The notes: generated by a model not told the origin, from the letters alone. 13,222 nt of DNA from an uncultured Clostridia bacterium (GCA_934148985.1 CAKPDO010000041.1:1-13222), one strand, 5' to 3'; numbered from the stretch's first letter, positions 1-7,997 are shown. A program made the numbers and translations.

Positions 1-1395
1 GATGTTGCAGGAGATGGAACAACAACAGCAACAGTTTTAGCTCAAAGCATGATAAAAGAAGGAGTTAAAAATGTAGCAGCAGGTGCTGACCCAATGGCAG
101 TTAAAAGAGGAATGGACAAAGCAGTAGATGTTGCTGTTAAAGAACTAAAAAAGATTAGTTCAGAAGTAGATGGAAAAGACGGAATTGCAAGAGTTGCAAG
201 CATATCAGCAGATAGCGAAGAAGTTGGAAGCTTAATTGCAGATGCTATGGAAAAAGTATCTAAAGATGGAGTTATAACAATAGAAGAATCAAAAACATCA
301 AATACCGAATTAAATGTAGTTGAAGGAATGCAATTTGATAAAGGATATGTATCTCCATATATGGTAACAGATACAGAAAAAATGAAAGCAGTTTTAGATA
401 ATCCATATATATTAATAACAGATAAAAAAATAAGTAATATTCAAGAAATATTACCACTATTAGAGAACCTAATGCAACAATCTGGAAAATTATTAATAAT
501 ATGTGATGATGTTGAGCAAGAAGCATTATCAACACTTGTACTTAATAAATTAAGGGGTGTATTAAATGTAGTAGCAGTTAAAGCACCTGGATTTGGTGAT
601 AAGAGAAAAGCAATGCTTGAAGATATTGCAATTTTAACAGGTGGTGAAGTTATAACATCAGAATTAGGACTAGAATTAAAAGATACATCAATCGAACAAT
701 TAGGTAGAGCAAAACAAGTGAAAGTTCAAAAAGAAAATACAATAATTGTAGATGGTGCAGGTGATAAAGCTAAAATACAAGAAAGAGTAAAACAAATAAA
801 AGCTCAAATAGAAGAAACAAAAAGTTCATTTGACAAAGAAAACTTGCAAGAACGTCTAGCAAAAATAGCTGGAGGAGTTGCAGTGATTGGAGTTGGAGCA
901 GCAACAGAAGTTGAAATGAAAGATAAAAAATTAAGAATAGAAGATGCTTTATCAGCAACAAGAGCAGCAGTTGAAGAAGGAATTGTAGCAGGTGGTGGAA
1001 CAGCTTTAATAAATGTTATTCCAGCAGTTGAAAAATCTTTTGATACTATGCCAGAAAGCGAAAAACTAGGAGCAAAAATTGTTCTAAAAGCATTAGAAGA
1101 ACCTTTAAAACAAATAGCTAGAAATGCAGGTTTAGAGCCAGCAGTTATTCTAGAAAATGTAAAAAAAGCAGATGTTGGTTTCGGATTTGATGCAAGGAAC
1201 GAACAATATGTAGATATGAAAAAAGCAGGAATTGTTGACCCAACTAAGGTTACAAGAAGTGCTTTACAAAATGCAGCTTCTATTGCTTCTATGGTTCTTA
1301 CAACTGAAAGTTTGGTTACAGATGCACCTGAAAAGAAATGTGATTGTGGTCATGGCGATAATGGTATGGGTGCTGGCATGGATGGAATGTATTAA
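1..1395 (+). CDS. groEL: 60 kDa chaperonin GroEL (5' end outside window)
   Basis: This is the ATP-driven cytosolic chaperonin that folds proteins inside a double-ring cage with GroES. The frame is open from base 1, and the first residues contain the GDGTTT nucleotide-binding motif, which sits near residues 86-91 in E. coli GroEL. About 82 N-terminal residues are therefore missing and 464 are present, giving the family's usual total of about 546. Other family blocks are visible, such as AAGADPM, KAPGFGD and the late AGGGTAL segment. The C-terminal tail keeps the Met/Gly-rich character of chaperonins but carries Cys-Asp-Cys-Gly-His instead of pure GGM repeats. groES would be expected upstream, outside the window. 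No clear terminator hairpin follows the stop codon. Identification is certain from sequence similarity known to me. Confidence 0.98.
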   Translation, partial: DVAGDGTTTATVLAQSMIKEGVKNVAAGADPMAVKRGMDKAVDVAVKELKKISSEVDGKDGIARVASISADSEEVGSLIADAMEKVSKDGVITIEESKTSNTELNVVEGMQFDKGYVSPYMVTDTEKMKAVLDNPYILITDKKISNIQEILPLLENLMQQSGKLLIICDDVEQEALSTLVLNKLRGVLNVVAVKAPGFGDKRKAMLEDIAILTGGEVITSELGLELKDTSIEQLGRAKQVKVQKENTIIVDGAGDKAKIQERVKQIKAQIEETKSSFDKENLQERLAKIAGGVAVIGVGAATEVEMKDKKLRIEDALSATRAAVEEGIVAGGGTALINVIPAVEKSFDTMPESEKLGAKIVLKALEEPLKQIARNAGLEPAVILENVKKADVGFGFDARNEQYVDMKKAGIVDPTKVTRSALQNAASIASMVLTTESLVTDAPEKKCDCGHGDNGMGAGMDGMY

Positions 1396-1411
1396 AATTT
1401 GAAAAAAAGTA

Positions 1412-1440
1412 TTGCAGAATTAAGCTAAAAATGGTATAAT
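1412..1440 (+). promoter_or_regulatory. Sigma-A-type promoter for the gene at 1522
   Basis: A -35 box TTGCAG (1412-1417) and a perfect -10 box TATAAT (1435-1440) are separated by 17 bp. This is the best housekeeping promoter in the window. It lies just after the groEL stop, so the next gene has its own promoter. The expected start of transcription is near 1447, giving a leader of about 75 bases. Confidence 0.7.
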
Positions 1441-1441
1441 A

Positions 1442-1460
1442 ATTATGTTAATTACATAAT
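1442..1460. promoter_or_regulatory. Palindrome at the transcription start, possible operator
   Basis: ATTATGT (1442-1448) and its exact reverse complement ACATAAT (1454-1460) flank a 5-base centre. The palindrome begins immediately after the -10 box and would cover the start of transcription. That is a typical place for a repressor site. The sequence is AT-rich, so chance is possible; the operator role is inferred. Confidence 0.35.
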
Positions 1461-1521
1461 CCTGTTTTGCAGGTTGACATATAGCAACAAGTAAAATAAT
1501 TATTTTAAGGAGGGCTTTTTT

Positions 1522-2016
1522 ATGAAGCGGATGAAGCAGTTAGCAAAATTTATGAAAACTAAGGAGGAGAGTATCTATAAGGTATTAATCTGTGCAATGA
1601 TAGTTGCTGCAATCTTTAGTATCGGGTACTGTGTCTTCACAAGACCTTACGAAGATTGGGACACAGAACCAGCCACATCGTATGACTACGAGAAACTGTT
1701 TCAGAAAGCAATGAAGATACAAGAAAATCCAGATTTGCTTTTGGAAACAAACTGCACAATAAAAGTAAGGGGCTATGCTACAGAAGTGAAATTCGAAAAT
1801 TCACAGTGCGGCTTGAATGTAGTATATGATAAAGATTTTAAAATAAAATCATTATCGAAGGACGACAAGGCGATATCGATGCTAGCTGTATTATGGTATT
1901 GCATAGTAATTACGATTTTAGTTTTTTTTATGGCTTTTATACCATCAATTATAGGAGTTATAGTTGTAATTTTGGTATGGGAGTTTAAAGTAAAAGTAAA
2001 AGTAAAAGTAAAGTAA
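1522..2016 (+). CDS. Small membrane protein of unknown function, atypical codon usage
   Basis: I do not recognise this 164-residue protein. A hydrophobic segment lies at about residues 19-39. A polar, probably extracytoplasmic, middle with Cys78 and Cys96 follows. A long hydrophobic stretch at about 118-152, broken by Pro141, could be one or two membrane passes. The tail alternates Val and Lys, encoded by a hexanucleotide repeat. The start is set by AAGGAGG at 1508-1514, seven bases ahead of the ATG. Codon use differs from the neighbours, with many AAG, GAG, ATC, GAC, TAC and TCG codons, which suggests acquisition from elsewhere. It is transcribed alone, between its own promoter and terminator. 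Codon 3 is CGG, a codon otherwise found in frame only at the three frameshift sites. Initiation at the ATG at 1531 would avoid it but lies farther from the ribosome binding site. Confidence 0.75.
   Translation: MKRMKQLAKFMKTKEESIYKVLICAMIVAAIFSIGYCVFTRPYEDWDTEPATSYDYEKLFQKAMKIQENPDLLLETNCTIKVRGYATEVKFENSQCGLNVVYDKDFKIKSLSKDDKAISMLAVLWYCIVITILVFFMAFIPSIIGVIVVILVWEFKVKVKVKVK
1987..2010 (+). repeat. Four tandem AAAGTA hexamers encoding the Lys-Val tail
   Basis: Four perfect copies of AAAGTA run to the end of the gene at 1522 and are followed by degenerate copies that include the stop codon. Slippage by whole units would add or remove Lys-Val pairs without changing frame. Confidence 0.85.
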
Positions 2017-2041
2017 AGTAATTAATTAATACCATATTAAT

Positions 2042-2085
2042 CGTTGGGGTGAAAAAAGTAATAATTTTTCGCCCCAACGGTTTTT
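2042..2085 (+). terminator. Rho-independent terminator after the gene at 1522
   Basis: A 15-bp stem pairs 2042-2056 with 2065-2079, with one G-U wobble at 2050/2071 and an eight-base loop. The G/C-rich lower half is followed by a run of five T at 2081-2085. This is a strong intrinsic terminator that separates the unknown membrane protein from the envelope genes that follow. Confidence 0.9.
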
Positions 2086-2141
2086 ACGTTTTAATTAAAA
2101 AACAACAAAACTCTTATTGAACTATTTCTCCCAAAACAACC

Positions 2142-2170
2142 TTTACAAATCCACCAAAATGGTGTAATAT
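2142..2170 (+). promoter_or_regulatory. Probable promoter for the femX-alr unit
   Basis: TTTACA (2142-2147) and TAATAT (2165-2170) are 17 bp apart. The only gap between the preceding terminator and femX contains this pair. A short inverted repeat, CACCA/TGGTG (2152-2164), lies in the spacer. It fits a sigma-A promoter, with matches weaker than the one at 1412. Confidence 0.5.
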
Positions 2171-2227
2171 AAAAGCGGAAAAATAACAATAATAAAATAA
2201 CACCAAAATAGGAAGGATGAAAAATAA

Positions 2228-3277
2228 ATGAGATTATTAGAAACAAAGTTAGATGAAGAAGAATACACAAAATTTCTAGAAAATAGCGAAAGATGTAACT
2301 TTCAACAATCATTAGAATGGTCAAAAGTAAAAACAAGTTGGAAAAGAGAAGTAATATTAGCAGAAGATAGCAATAAAAAAATAATAGGTTCGCTATTAGT
2401 ATTAATAAGAAAAATACCAATATTTGGAAATATAATGTATTCATCAAGAGGACCAGTATGTGATATTCACAATCTAGAAGTATTAAAACAATTAACAGAT
2501 GGAGCAAAATTACTTGCAAAAAAATACAATGCAGTAGCTCTAACAATAGAACCAGACATAAAAAGTGATGACAAAGAATTTAGAAATATAATGCTAGAAC
2601 TAGGATATTTGATAAAAGATGATGCGAAAAATTTTAGAGAAGAAATACAACCACGTTATGTATTTAGATTAGATACAAAAGGCAAAACAGAAGATGAAAT
2701 ATTTAAAAACTTTCATTCAAAAACGAGATATAATATACGTCTAGCAGTTAAAAAAGGGGTAACAGTAAAAGAAGGGACAAAAGAAGACTTAAAAGATTTC
2801 CACAAAATAATGGTAACAACTGGAATAAGAGATGGATTTATAACAAGGCCACTTGAATATTTTGAAAGAATGTATGACTGTTTAGGACCAGAACATATGA
2901 AAATATTGATGGCATATTACGATGGAAAACCAATATCTGGTGTAATACCAATAATGTATGGAAACAAAACATGGTATTTATATGGGGCAAGTAGCAACGA
3001 ACATAGAAACCTAATGCCAAATTATCTGTTACAATGGGAAATGATAAAAATAGCATTATCAAGAAAAAGTGATATATATGACTTAAGAGGTGTGCCAGGA
3101 ATTGCAGATGATAGTAATGGTCTATATAGATTTAAAAAAGGATTTGGTGCAGAATACACAGAATTTATAGGAGAAGTTTACATTCCGTTCAAACCACTCA
3201 CATATAAAATGTATAAAATTTCGGAAAAAATATTTAGAAATGTAAGAGCATTGAAACTAAAGTTTAAAAAGAAATAA
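2228..3277 (+). CDS. FemX/FemAB-family peptidoglycan bridge aminoacyltransferase
   Basis: These cytosolic enzymes use aminoacyl-tRNA to add amino acids to the stem-peptide Lys or diamino acid of lipid-linked peptidoglycan precursor, building the cross-bridge. The 349-residue length matches FemX-type members without the long coiled-coil arm of FemA. Family features include an N-terminal FQQSLEW-like block near residue 25, an SRGPV block near residue 75, a basic RYNIRLAVKKG segment in the middle, and a late GLYRFKKGFG motif typical of the second GNAT-like domain. A ribosome binding site (GGAAGGA, 2211-2217) precedes the ATG. It is followed 25 bases later by alanine racemase, which supports a joint role in wall precursor synthesis. 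The amino acid added cannot be read from the sequence. FemX, MurM-like and related lipid II ligases are all possible. Confidence 0.9.
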   Translation: MRLLETKLDEEEYTKFLENSERCNFQQSLEWSKVKTSWKREVILAEDSNKKIIGSLLVLIRKIPIFGNIMYSSRGPVCDIHNLEVLKQLTDGAKLLAKKYNAVALTIEPDIKSDDKEFRNIMLELGYLIKDDAKNFREEIQPRYVFRLDTKGKTEDEIFKNFHSKTRYNIRLAVKKGVTVKEGTKEDLKDFHKIMVTTGIRDGFITRPLEYFERMYDCLGPEHMKILMAYYDGKPISGVIPIMYGNKTWYLYGASSNEHRNLMPNYLLQWEMIKIALSRKSDIYDLRGVPGIADDSNGLYRFKKGFGAEYTEFIGEVYIPFKPLTYKMYKISEKIFRNVRALKLKFKKK

Positions 3278-3302
3278 AAACAAATTTAGTGGAGGAATAT
3301 AA

Positions 3303-4449
3303 ATGAAATCACTTGTAATAAATAGAGAAGATTTGAAACATAATATAAAAAAGATAAAAGAAATAGCAAAAGATACTGGAAGACTTGATAATCATAAACC
3401 ATTGAAAATAATAGCAGTAGTAAAAGGAAATGGATATGGACTAGGATTAATAGAATACTCAAAATTTTTAATAGATAATGGAATCGATTTTCTTGCTGTA
3501 TCAACAGTAGAAGAAGCAATAAAATTAAGAAAAGCGGGTTTACAAGCTAAAATACTAATGTTATCATCAACAGCAATAAAAAAAGAGATAGAATTATTGG
3601 TAGAAAATGATATAATAATGACTATTGGTTCTAAAGAAGCTTTGGAAACAGCAGAAAATGTGGCACAAGAAAAAAATATAACAATAAAAGCACATTTAAA
3701 AATAGATACTGGTTTTGGAAGATATGGATTTATATACAGTCAAAAAGAAGAAATGCTAAATAGTTTAAAAAGCTTGAAAAATGTTCAAATTGAAGGTACA
3801 TTTTCACACTTTTCACTAGCATTTTATGAAAAAAATGAATATTCCGAAGAACAATTTAAACGATTTATGGATGTAATTGAATTTTTAAAAGAAAATAATA
3901 TTGAAACAGGAATGCTACACATTTGTAATTCATCAGCATTTTTGAAATTTAAAAATATGAGATTAAATGCTGTAAGAGTAGGTTCAGCGTTTTTAGGAAG
4001 AATTGCAATTCCAAATATTTATGGACTTAAAAAAATAGCATATTTAAAATCAAATGTAACAGAAATAAAGGAATTACCAGAAAAATATAATGTTGGATAT
4101 TCAAATTCATTTACAACCAAAAAGCAAACAAAAATAGCTCTTGTACCAGTACGGATATGCTGATGGATATAATGTTAGAGAACAAAGAGATATGTTTAGA
4201 AAAATAGATAGATTACGTTATATTGTGAGAGATATAAAAGATAGTTTTAAAGATAAATCACTATATGTTAATATTTTGTGTAAAGATGGAAATGAAGAAA
4301 AATACGAAAGATGTAAAGTCCTAGGAAGAATAGGAATGTATCATATAAGTGTTGACGTGACAGGAAAAAGTGTACAAGTAGGAAGTAGGGTAAAGTTAGA
4401 TGTTAGCCCTATGTTTGTAGATAGCAGTATACGAAGGGAGTATATATAG
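3303..4449 (+). CDS. alr: Alanine racemase, requires a +1 shift at 4152
   Basis: This PLP enzyme interconverts L- and D-alanine for peptidoglycan. Reading 3303-4151, skipping C4152 and continuing 4153-4449 gives 381 residues. Part one contains the PLP lysine K41 and Y45 in the VVKGNGYG motif, K133 and R140 in the HLKIDTGFGRYG block, the HICNS motif, R225 in VRVG, and Y266 in NVGYSN, the equivalent of catalytic Tyr265 of the Geobacillus enzyme. The break falls in the conserved VPVGYADGY motif, exactly between V283 and G284. In the unshifted frame translation ends three codons later at TGA. The rest is intact to the end, with GRIGM in place of the more common GRICMD and a short tail ending in IRREYI. 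The ribosome binding site GGAGG is at 3291-3295. The second part has no ribosome binding site, so it is not a separate gene. Either a recoded functional gene or a pseudogene is possible; I favour recoding because two further sites share the pattern. Confidence 0.93.
4152..4155 (+). other. +1 frameshift site 1 (CGGA in alr)
   Basis: In-frame codons run CCA GTA CGG. The conserved continuation GGA TAT GCT GAT GGA (Gly-Tyr-Ala-Asp-Gly) starts one base later, so C4152 is the extra base. The zero frame stops at TGA three codons after the slip. No SD-like sequence or G/C-rich stem that would act as a classical stimulator is visible nearby. Confidence 0.85.
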
Positions 4450-5255
4450 TGGAAAGTAATCAATCGAAAAAAGAACAATATTTAAAATTAAACTTTTTCA
4501 AGAAAATATGGTATTCAATAACAAAATTTGAAAAATACCCAGAACTTGCGGCACTAGGTGTAAAAAAGGCTTTAATATATTTTACAGAATTAATAGTAAT
4601 ATTTTGTGTGATATATACAGGAAGCTATGCATATTATGTGTCGAATGTTGCAAGTTTTGAAGAAGAAAATTTGTCATTTTCACAAAAAGTAATAAAAACA
4701 ATGATAAAAGAAACAGGAAGTGAAAATGAACAAATAAATCAGGTATTAGAAATTGCTGATAATTATTCAGATACAGCGATGATAGGTTCATTATTTATAA
4801 GTTCGTTTATCTCATTTTTCGTAGCAATTTTACTTGATGTAGTTACATTATCAATATTTGGCTTATTTACATGCATAATTGCCAGAATAAAAATGAATTA
4901 TAAGGCAGTATTTAATATGTCTATATATGCACTTACTCTTTCAATAATACTAAGAATAGCATATGTAGTTATTACAATGTTAACAGATTTCCAAATAAAA
5001 TATTTTGATATAATGTATATAGCAGTGGCATATATAACACTTGCAGCAGCAATATTTTTAATAAAATCAGACGTAATAAAACAACATTTAGAACTTATGA
5101 AGATTCTTGAAGAAAGTAAGGAAAAAATAGAACAAACAATTGTAATACCAAGAAAAAACAAAGAAGAAGATAAAAATGAGGATGGCAAAAAAGATGAAAA
5201 AGATGAGAAAAAAGAGGATGAAAAAGGAACAGAAGAACAAGGCTCAAATGCATAG
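4449..5255 (+). CDS. DUF1189-type multi-pass membrane protein
   Basis: The 268-residue protein matches the DUF1189 family as I know it: an N-terminal FFKKIWYSITKFEKYPE-like block (residues 16-32), then hydrophobic segments at about 41-64, 110-127, 128-147, 156-178 and 186-205. A highly charged Lys/Glu/Asp tail follows from about residue 235 and probably lies in the cytoplasm. No enzymatic motif is seen and the family's function is unknown. The start is GTG at 4449, overlapping the last base of the alr stop; AAGGAG at 4435-4440 inside the end of alr is eight bases upstream. Production is therefore likely coupled to full reading of alr through its frameshift. Confidence 0.8.
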   Translation: MESNQSKKEQYLKLNFFKKIWYSITKFEKYPELAALGVKKALIYFTELIVIFCVIYTGSYAYYVSNVASFEEENLSFSQKVIKTMIKETGSENEQINQVLEIADNYSDTAMIGSLFISSFISFFVAILLDVVTLSIFGLFTCIIARIKMNYKAVFNMSIYALTLSIILRIAYVVITMLTDFQIKYFDIMYIAVAYITLAAAIFLIKSDVIKQHLELMKILEESKEKIEQTIVIPRKNKEEDKNEDGKKDEKDEKKEDEKGTEEQGSNA

Positions 5256-5283
5256 AAAGTAAGTAGGAAAGGACGAATTATAA

Positions 5284-7197
5284 ATGAAAAAAAATGATGA
5301 CAAAGATAACAAATTAAAAGTAGTTTTAATGTGGATAATTGCTTTATTAGTAACGATAGTTGTTGTTATTGCGGCTATATATACATTAAATACTCCTAAA
5401 TCAAAAGATGATAAAACTTTAAGCTATACAGATTTAATAAAACAAATTGCTGTTGGAAATGTTAAAAAAGTTGAAATGACTACAGGTTCTACTTCTATAA
5501 AAGTAACATTAAAAGAAAAAATAGAAGAAAATCAAGATGAAAATAGCGAGGAAAGCACAACAGAGGAGAACACATCAAATGAAAATAATGCTATTTTAGA
5601 CCTAATAAAAAAAGATGGAGAAGAAAACCCAGAGCTAATAAAAAAGGCAATTGTGCCAAATACCCAAAGTTTTATAGAATTAATACAAAATAAAGTTGCA
5701 GAAGGAAATGACATAGAATTAATTCAAAAAAGTCCAAGCTTTTTATCAACAATACCATCATATTTCTTTTCTTTGCTTCCAACAATTATAATGGTAGCTT
5801 TGTTTATAATGATATTTAAAATGCAAGGTTTAGGAGATAGAGGAGAGGTATATGATGAAACAGAAAGAAAAACGAAAGTTAAATTTTCAGATATAGCAGG
5901 TCTTGATGAAGAAAAAGAAGAAATGGTTGAACTTGTTCAATTTTTAAAAGAACCTAAAAAATTCATTGAAATGGGAGCAAAAATACCAAAAGGTGTGTTA
6001 CTTTATGGAAAACCAGGAACAGGAAAGACTTTAATTGCAAAGGCAATAGCAGGAGAAGCTGGAGTTCCTTTTATTTCTATGAGTGGATCAGAATTTATAG
6101 AAATGTTTGCAGGACTTGGTGCATCAAGAGTTAGAAAATTATTTGAAAAAGCAAGAAAATTAGCACCATGTATTGTTTTTATTGATGAAATAGATGCAAT
6201 AGGTTCAAGAAGAACAAGTGGAAGCGGAGCTGAGTCAGAAAATAACCAAACATTAAATCAATTATTAGTTGAAATGGATGGTTTTTCATCTGAAGAAACA
6301 ATAATAGTATTAGCAGCAACAAACAGGCCTGAAATGTTAGATAAAGCACTATTAAGACCAGGAAGATTTGACAGACAAATAACAGTTCCAGCACCTGATA
6401 GAAAAGGCAGAGAAGAAATATTAAAAATTCATAGTAAAGGCAAAAAAATTGCAGATGATGTATCATTTGAAAGTATAGCAGAAGATACCGCAGGATTTAC
6501 AGGAGCAGAACTTGCTAATATTTTGAATGAAGCAGCAATAATTGCAACAAAACGTGAACATGAAAAAATACAAAATGATGATATAGAAGAAGCGGTTAAA
6601 AAAGTAACAGTTGGGCTAGAGAAAAAAGCAAGAGTTATATCAGATAAAGATAAACGTCTAACAGCTTACCACGAAGCAGGACATGCAATAGTTAGCTGGT
6701 ATTTACCTACTCAAAAAAAAGTAAAAGAAATTTCAATTATACCAAGAGGTATGGCAGGTGGCTACACTATGTACAAAACAGATGAGGATAAATCTTATAT
6801 TTCTAAAACAGAAATGGAAGAAAAATTAATTGCTTTATTAGGCGGTAGAGCAGCAGAAAGAGTAGCTTTAGATGACATTTCTACAGGAGCAAGTAATGAT
6901 ATAGAGGTTGCAACAGCAATTGCTAAAGATATGATTGTTAAATATGGTATGAATGATTTTATTGGACCAATTTCTTTGAAAAATGAAAATGGAGAGTATG
7001 AGTTAGATATGTTCGGTAAGGAAATGGGAGATAAAATAGGTGAAGAAGTCAAGAAATTAATAGATACAGCTTATAATGATGCTCAAATTATTTTAAGACA
7101 ACATATGGATAAGCTTGACCTTGTTGCTGAGGAGCTTTTGAAAAACGAGAAGATCAATGAAGAAAAATTCAAAGAATTTTTTGAGGGAGAAGAATAG
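5284..7197 (+). CDS. ftsH: ATP-dependent zinc metalloprotease FtsH
   Basis: This membrane-anchored hexameric AAA+ protease degrades misfolded membrane proteins and short-lived regulators. The 637-residue chain shows a membrane segment (about 12-33), an extracytoplasmic domain with an acidic insert rich in Glu, Asn and Ser (about 80-103), a second membrane segment (about 157-178) and the AAA module. Walker A is GKPGTGKT (242-249), Walker B ends in FIDEID (to about 304), and the second region of homology RPGRFDR lies at about 358-364. The zinc site HEAGH is at 463-467, with the third ligand Asp539 in TGASNDI. The pore loop reads Phe-Ala-Gly, where Phe-Val-Gly is more usual. GGAAAGGA at 5266-5273 serves the ATG. 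It follows the DUF1189 gene by 28 bases with no terminator between them. Confidence 0.98.
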   Translation: MKKNDDKDNKLKVVLMWIIALLVTIVVVIAAIYTLNTPKSKDDKTLSYTDLIKQIAVGNVKKVEMTTGSTSIKVTLKEKIEENQDENSEESTTEENTSNENNAILDLIKKDGEENPELIKKAIVPNTQSFIELIQNKVAEGNDIELIQKSPSFLSTIPSYFFSLLPTIIMVALFIMIFKMQGLGDRGEVYDETERKTKVKFSDIAGLDEEKEEMVELVQFLKEPKKFIEMGAKIPKGVLLYGKPGTGKTLIAKAIAGEAGVPFISMSGSEFIEMFAGLGASRVRKLFEKARKLAPCIVFIDEIDAIGSRRTSGSGAESENNQTLNQLLVEMDGFSSEETIIVLAATNRPEMLDKALLRPGRFDRQITVPAPDRKGREEILKIHSKGKKIADDVSFESIAEDTAGFTGAELANILNEAAIIATKREHEKIQNDDIEEAVKKVTVGLEKKARVISDKDKRLTAYHEAGHAIVSWYLPTQKKVKEISIIPRGMAGGYTMYKTDEDKSYISKTEMEEKLIALLGGRAAERVALDDISTGASNDIEVATAIAKDMIVKYGMNDFIGPISLKNENGEYELDMFGKEMGDKIGEEVKKLIDTAYNDAQIILRQHMDKLDLVAEELLKNEKINEEKFKEFFEGEE

Positions 7198-7210
7198 AGC
7201 ATATTATAAA
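7181..7210 (+). promoter_or_regulatory. Weak candidate promoter ahead of mntA
   Basis: TTGAGG (7181-7186) and TATAAA (7205-7210) are 18 bp apart, overlapping the end of ftsH. It could give the toxin-antitoxin pair its own transcription. The match is modest and the region is AT-rich. Confidence 0.25.
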
Positions 7211-7243
7211 ATAAAAATTTAAAAGGGAAGAATGTGATTAAAT

Positions 7244-7549
7244 TTGGAAGAAAAAATAAAAAGCTTACCTAATTCTTATAAAGATGATATAGAAAAAGCA
7301 ATAGAAATCTTAAAAGAAAATGGGGCAAAAGAAGTATTTATTTTTGGTTCAATTGCCAATGGGAAATTTAATATGAATTCAGATATCGACATTGCAGTAA
7401 GAGGGCTTGAATCAGAAAAGTTTTATAAAGTAGCTAGTATTTTAATGTTTGAACTAAAAAATGAATTTGACCTTATAGATTTAGACGATGAGGAAAATAG
7501 GTTTTCCCAAATGCTATTAAAAGTTGGAGGTTTATTAAAAGTTGGATAA
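7244..7549 (+). CDS. mntA: MntA-type minimal nucleotidyltransferase antitoxin
   Basis: A 101-residue minimal nucleotidyltransferase. The active-site signature GS-x10-D-x-D is exact: Gly35-Ser36, then Asp47 and Asp49, with a later acidic stretch (about 76-82) that can supply the third metal ligand. In studied MntA/HepT pairs the antitoxin transfers AMP to a tyrosine of the HEPN toxin and silences it. The partner with the matching motif follows directly and overlaps this gene by eight bases. The start is TTG at 7244, because an in-frame TGA at 7235-7237 rules out anything farther upstream and the next Met lies past the catalytic region. The ribosome binding site is poor (AAAAGGGA at 7221-7228, about 15 bases away). 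Confidence 0.85.
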   Translation: MEEKIKSLPNSYKDDIEKAIEILKENGAKEVFIFGSIANGKFNMNSDIDIAVRGLESEKFYKVASILMFELKNEFDLIDLDDEENRFSQMLLKVGGLLKVG

Positions 7550-7997
7550 AATTGTAATAGAACAAATAAATTTTAAAGTGAAAGATATAGATAGGTTATT
7601 TTTAGAATATGAACTCATATTTAATAAAGTAGAGATAGAAGAACCTGATTTGTTTGATATGACAATACTAGGAAGTGTTTTACATTCTTTTTATAATGGA
7701 TTAGAGAATATATTTGAAATAATAGCAAAAAATGTTGATAAAAATGTACCAAGTGGAACAAAATCACATCAAGAGTTATTACATCAAATGGCAAGTGAAA
7801 ACGGCTATAGAGAGGAAATTATAAATGAAAATTTATATTTAAAATTAAGAGAGTATGCAACATTTAGACATTTTTATAGGCATGCTTATTCATTTCAATT
7901 AAATTGGGAAAAAATGAAACCATTAGTAGAAAATGTAAATAATATATGGGAAGAAACTAAAAATGCAATATTAGAATTTTTAGAGGAGAAAAAATGA
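7542..7997 (+). CDS. hepT: HepT-like HEPN toxin (putative RNase)
   Basis: A 151-residue, mostly helical HEPN-family protein. The catalytic and modification motif R-x4-H-x-Y is present as Arg109, His114 and Tyr116. In known type VII systems this arginine and histidine cleave RNA, and the tyrosine is AMPylated by MntA. The block around residues 45-80 (LHSFYNGLENIF and PSGTKSHQELL) matches a common subgroup of HepT-like proteins. The start is TTG at 7542, with GGAGG at 7526-7530 inside the end of mntA. The eight-base overlap with mntA implies translational coupling so that antitoxin is made first. The stop overlaps the next gene's ATG. The toxin role is inferred from family knowledge. Confidence 0.85.
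   Translation: MDKIVIEQINFKVKDIDRLFLEYELIFNKVEIEEPDLFDMTILGSVLHSFYNGLENIFEIIAKNVDKNVPSGTKSHQELLHQMASENGYREEIINENLYLKLREYATFRHFYRHAYSFQLNWEKMKPLVENVNNIWEETKNAILEFLEEKK

Noticed and set aside
1461..1502. A second promoter (TTGACA at 1474) ahead of the gene at 1522
   Set aside because: The -35 match is perfect but no good -10 box lies 16-18 bases downstream; the pair at 1412/1435 is much better.
4120..4170. A classical programmed frameshift with an upstream SD-like stimulator or downstream pseudoknot, as in RF2
   Set aside because: No SD-like sequence at the right spacing and no G/C-rich fold is visible near any of the three sites; the only shared element is CGGA.
4141..4449. The second part of alr as a separate gene starting with TTG at 4141
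   Set aside because: There is no ribosome binding site, the start would lie inside a conserved motif, and the residues join exactly to the upstream frame after removal of one base.
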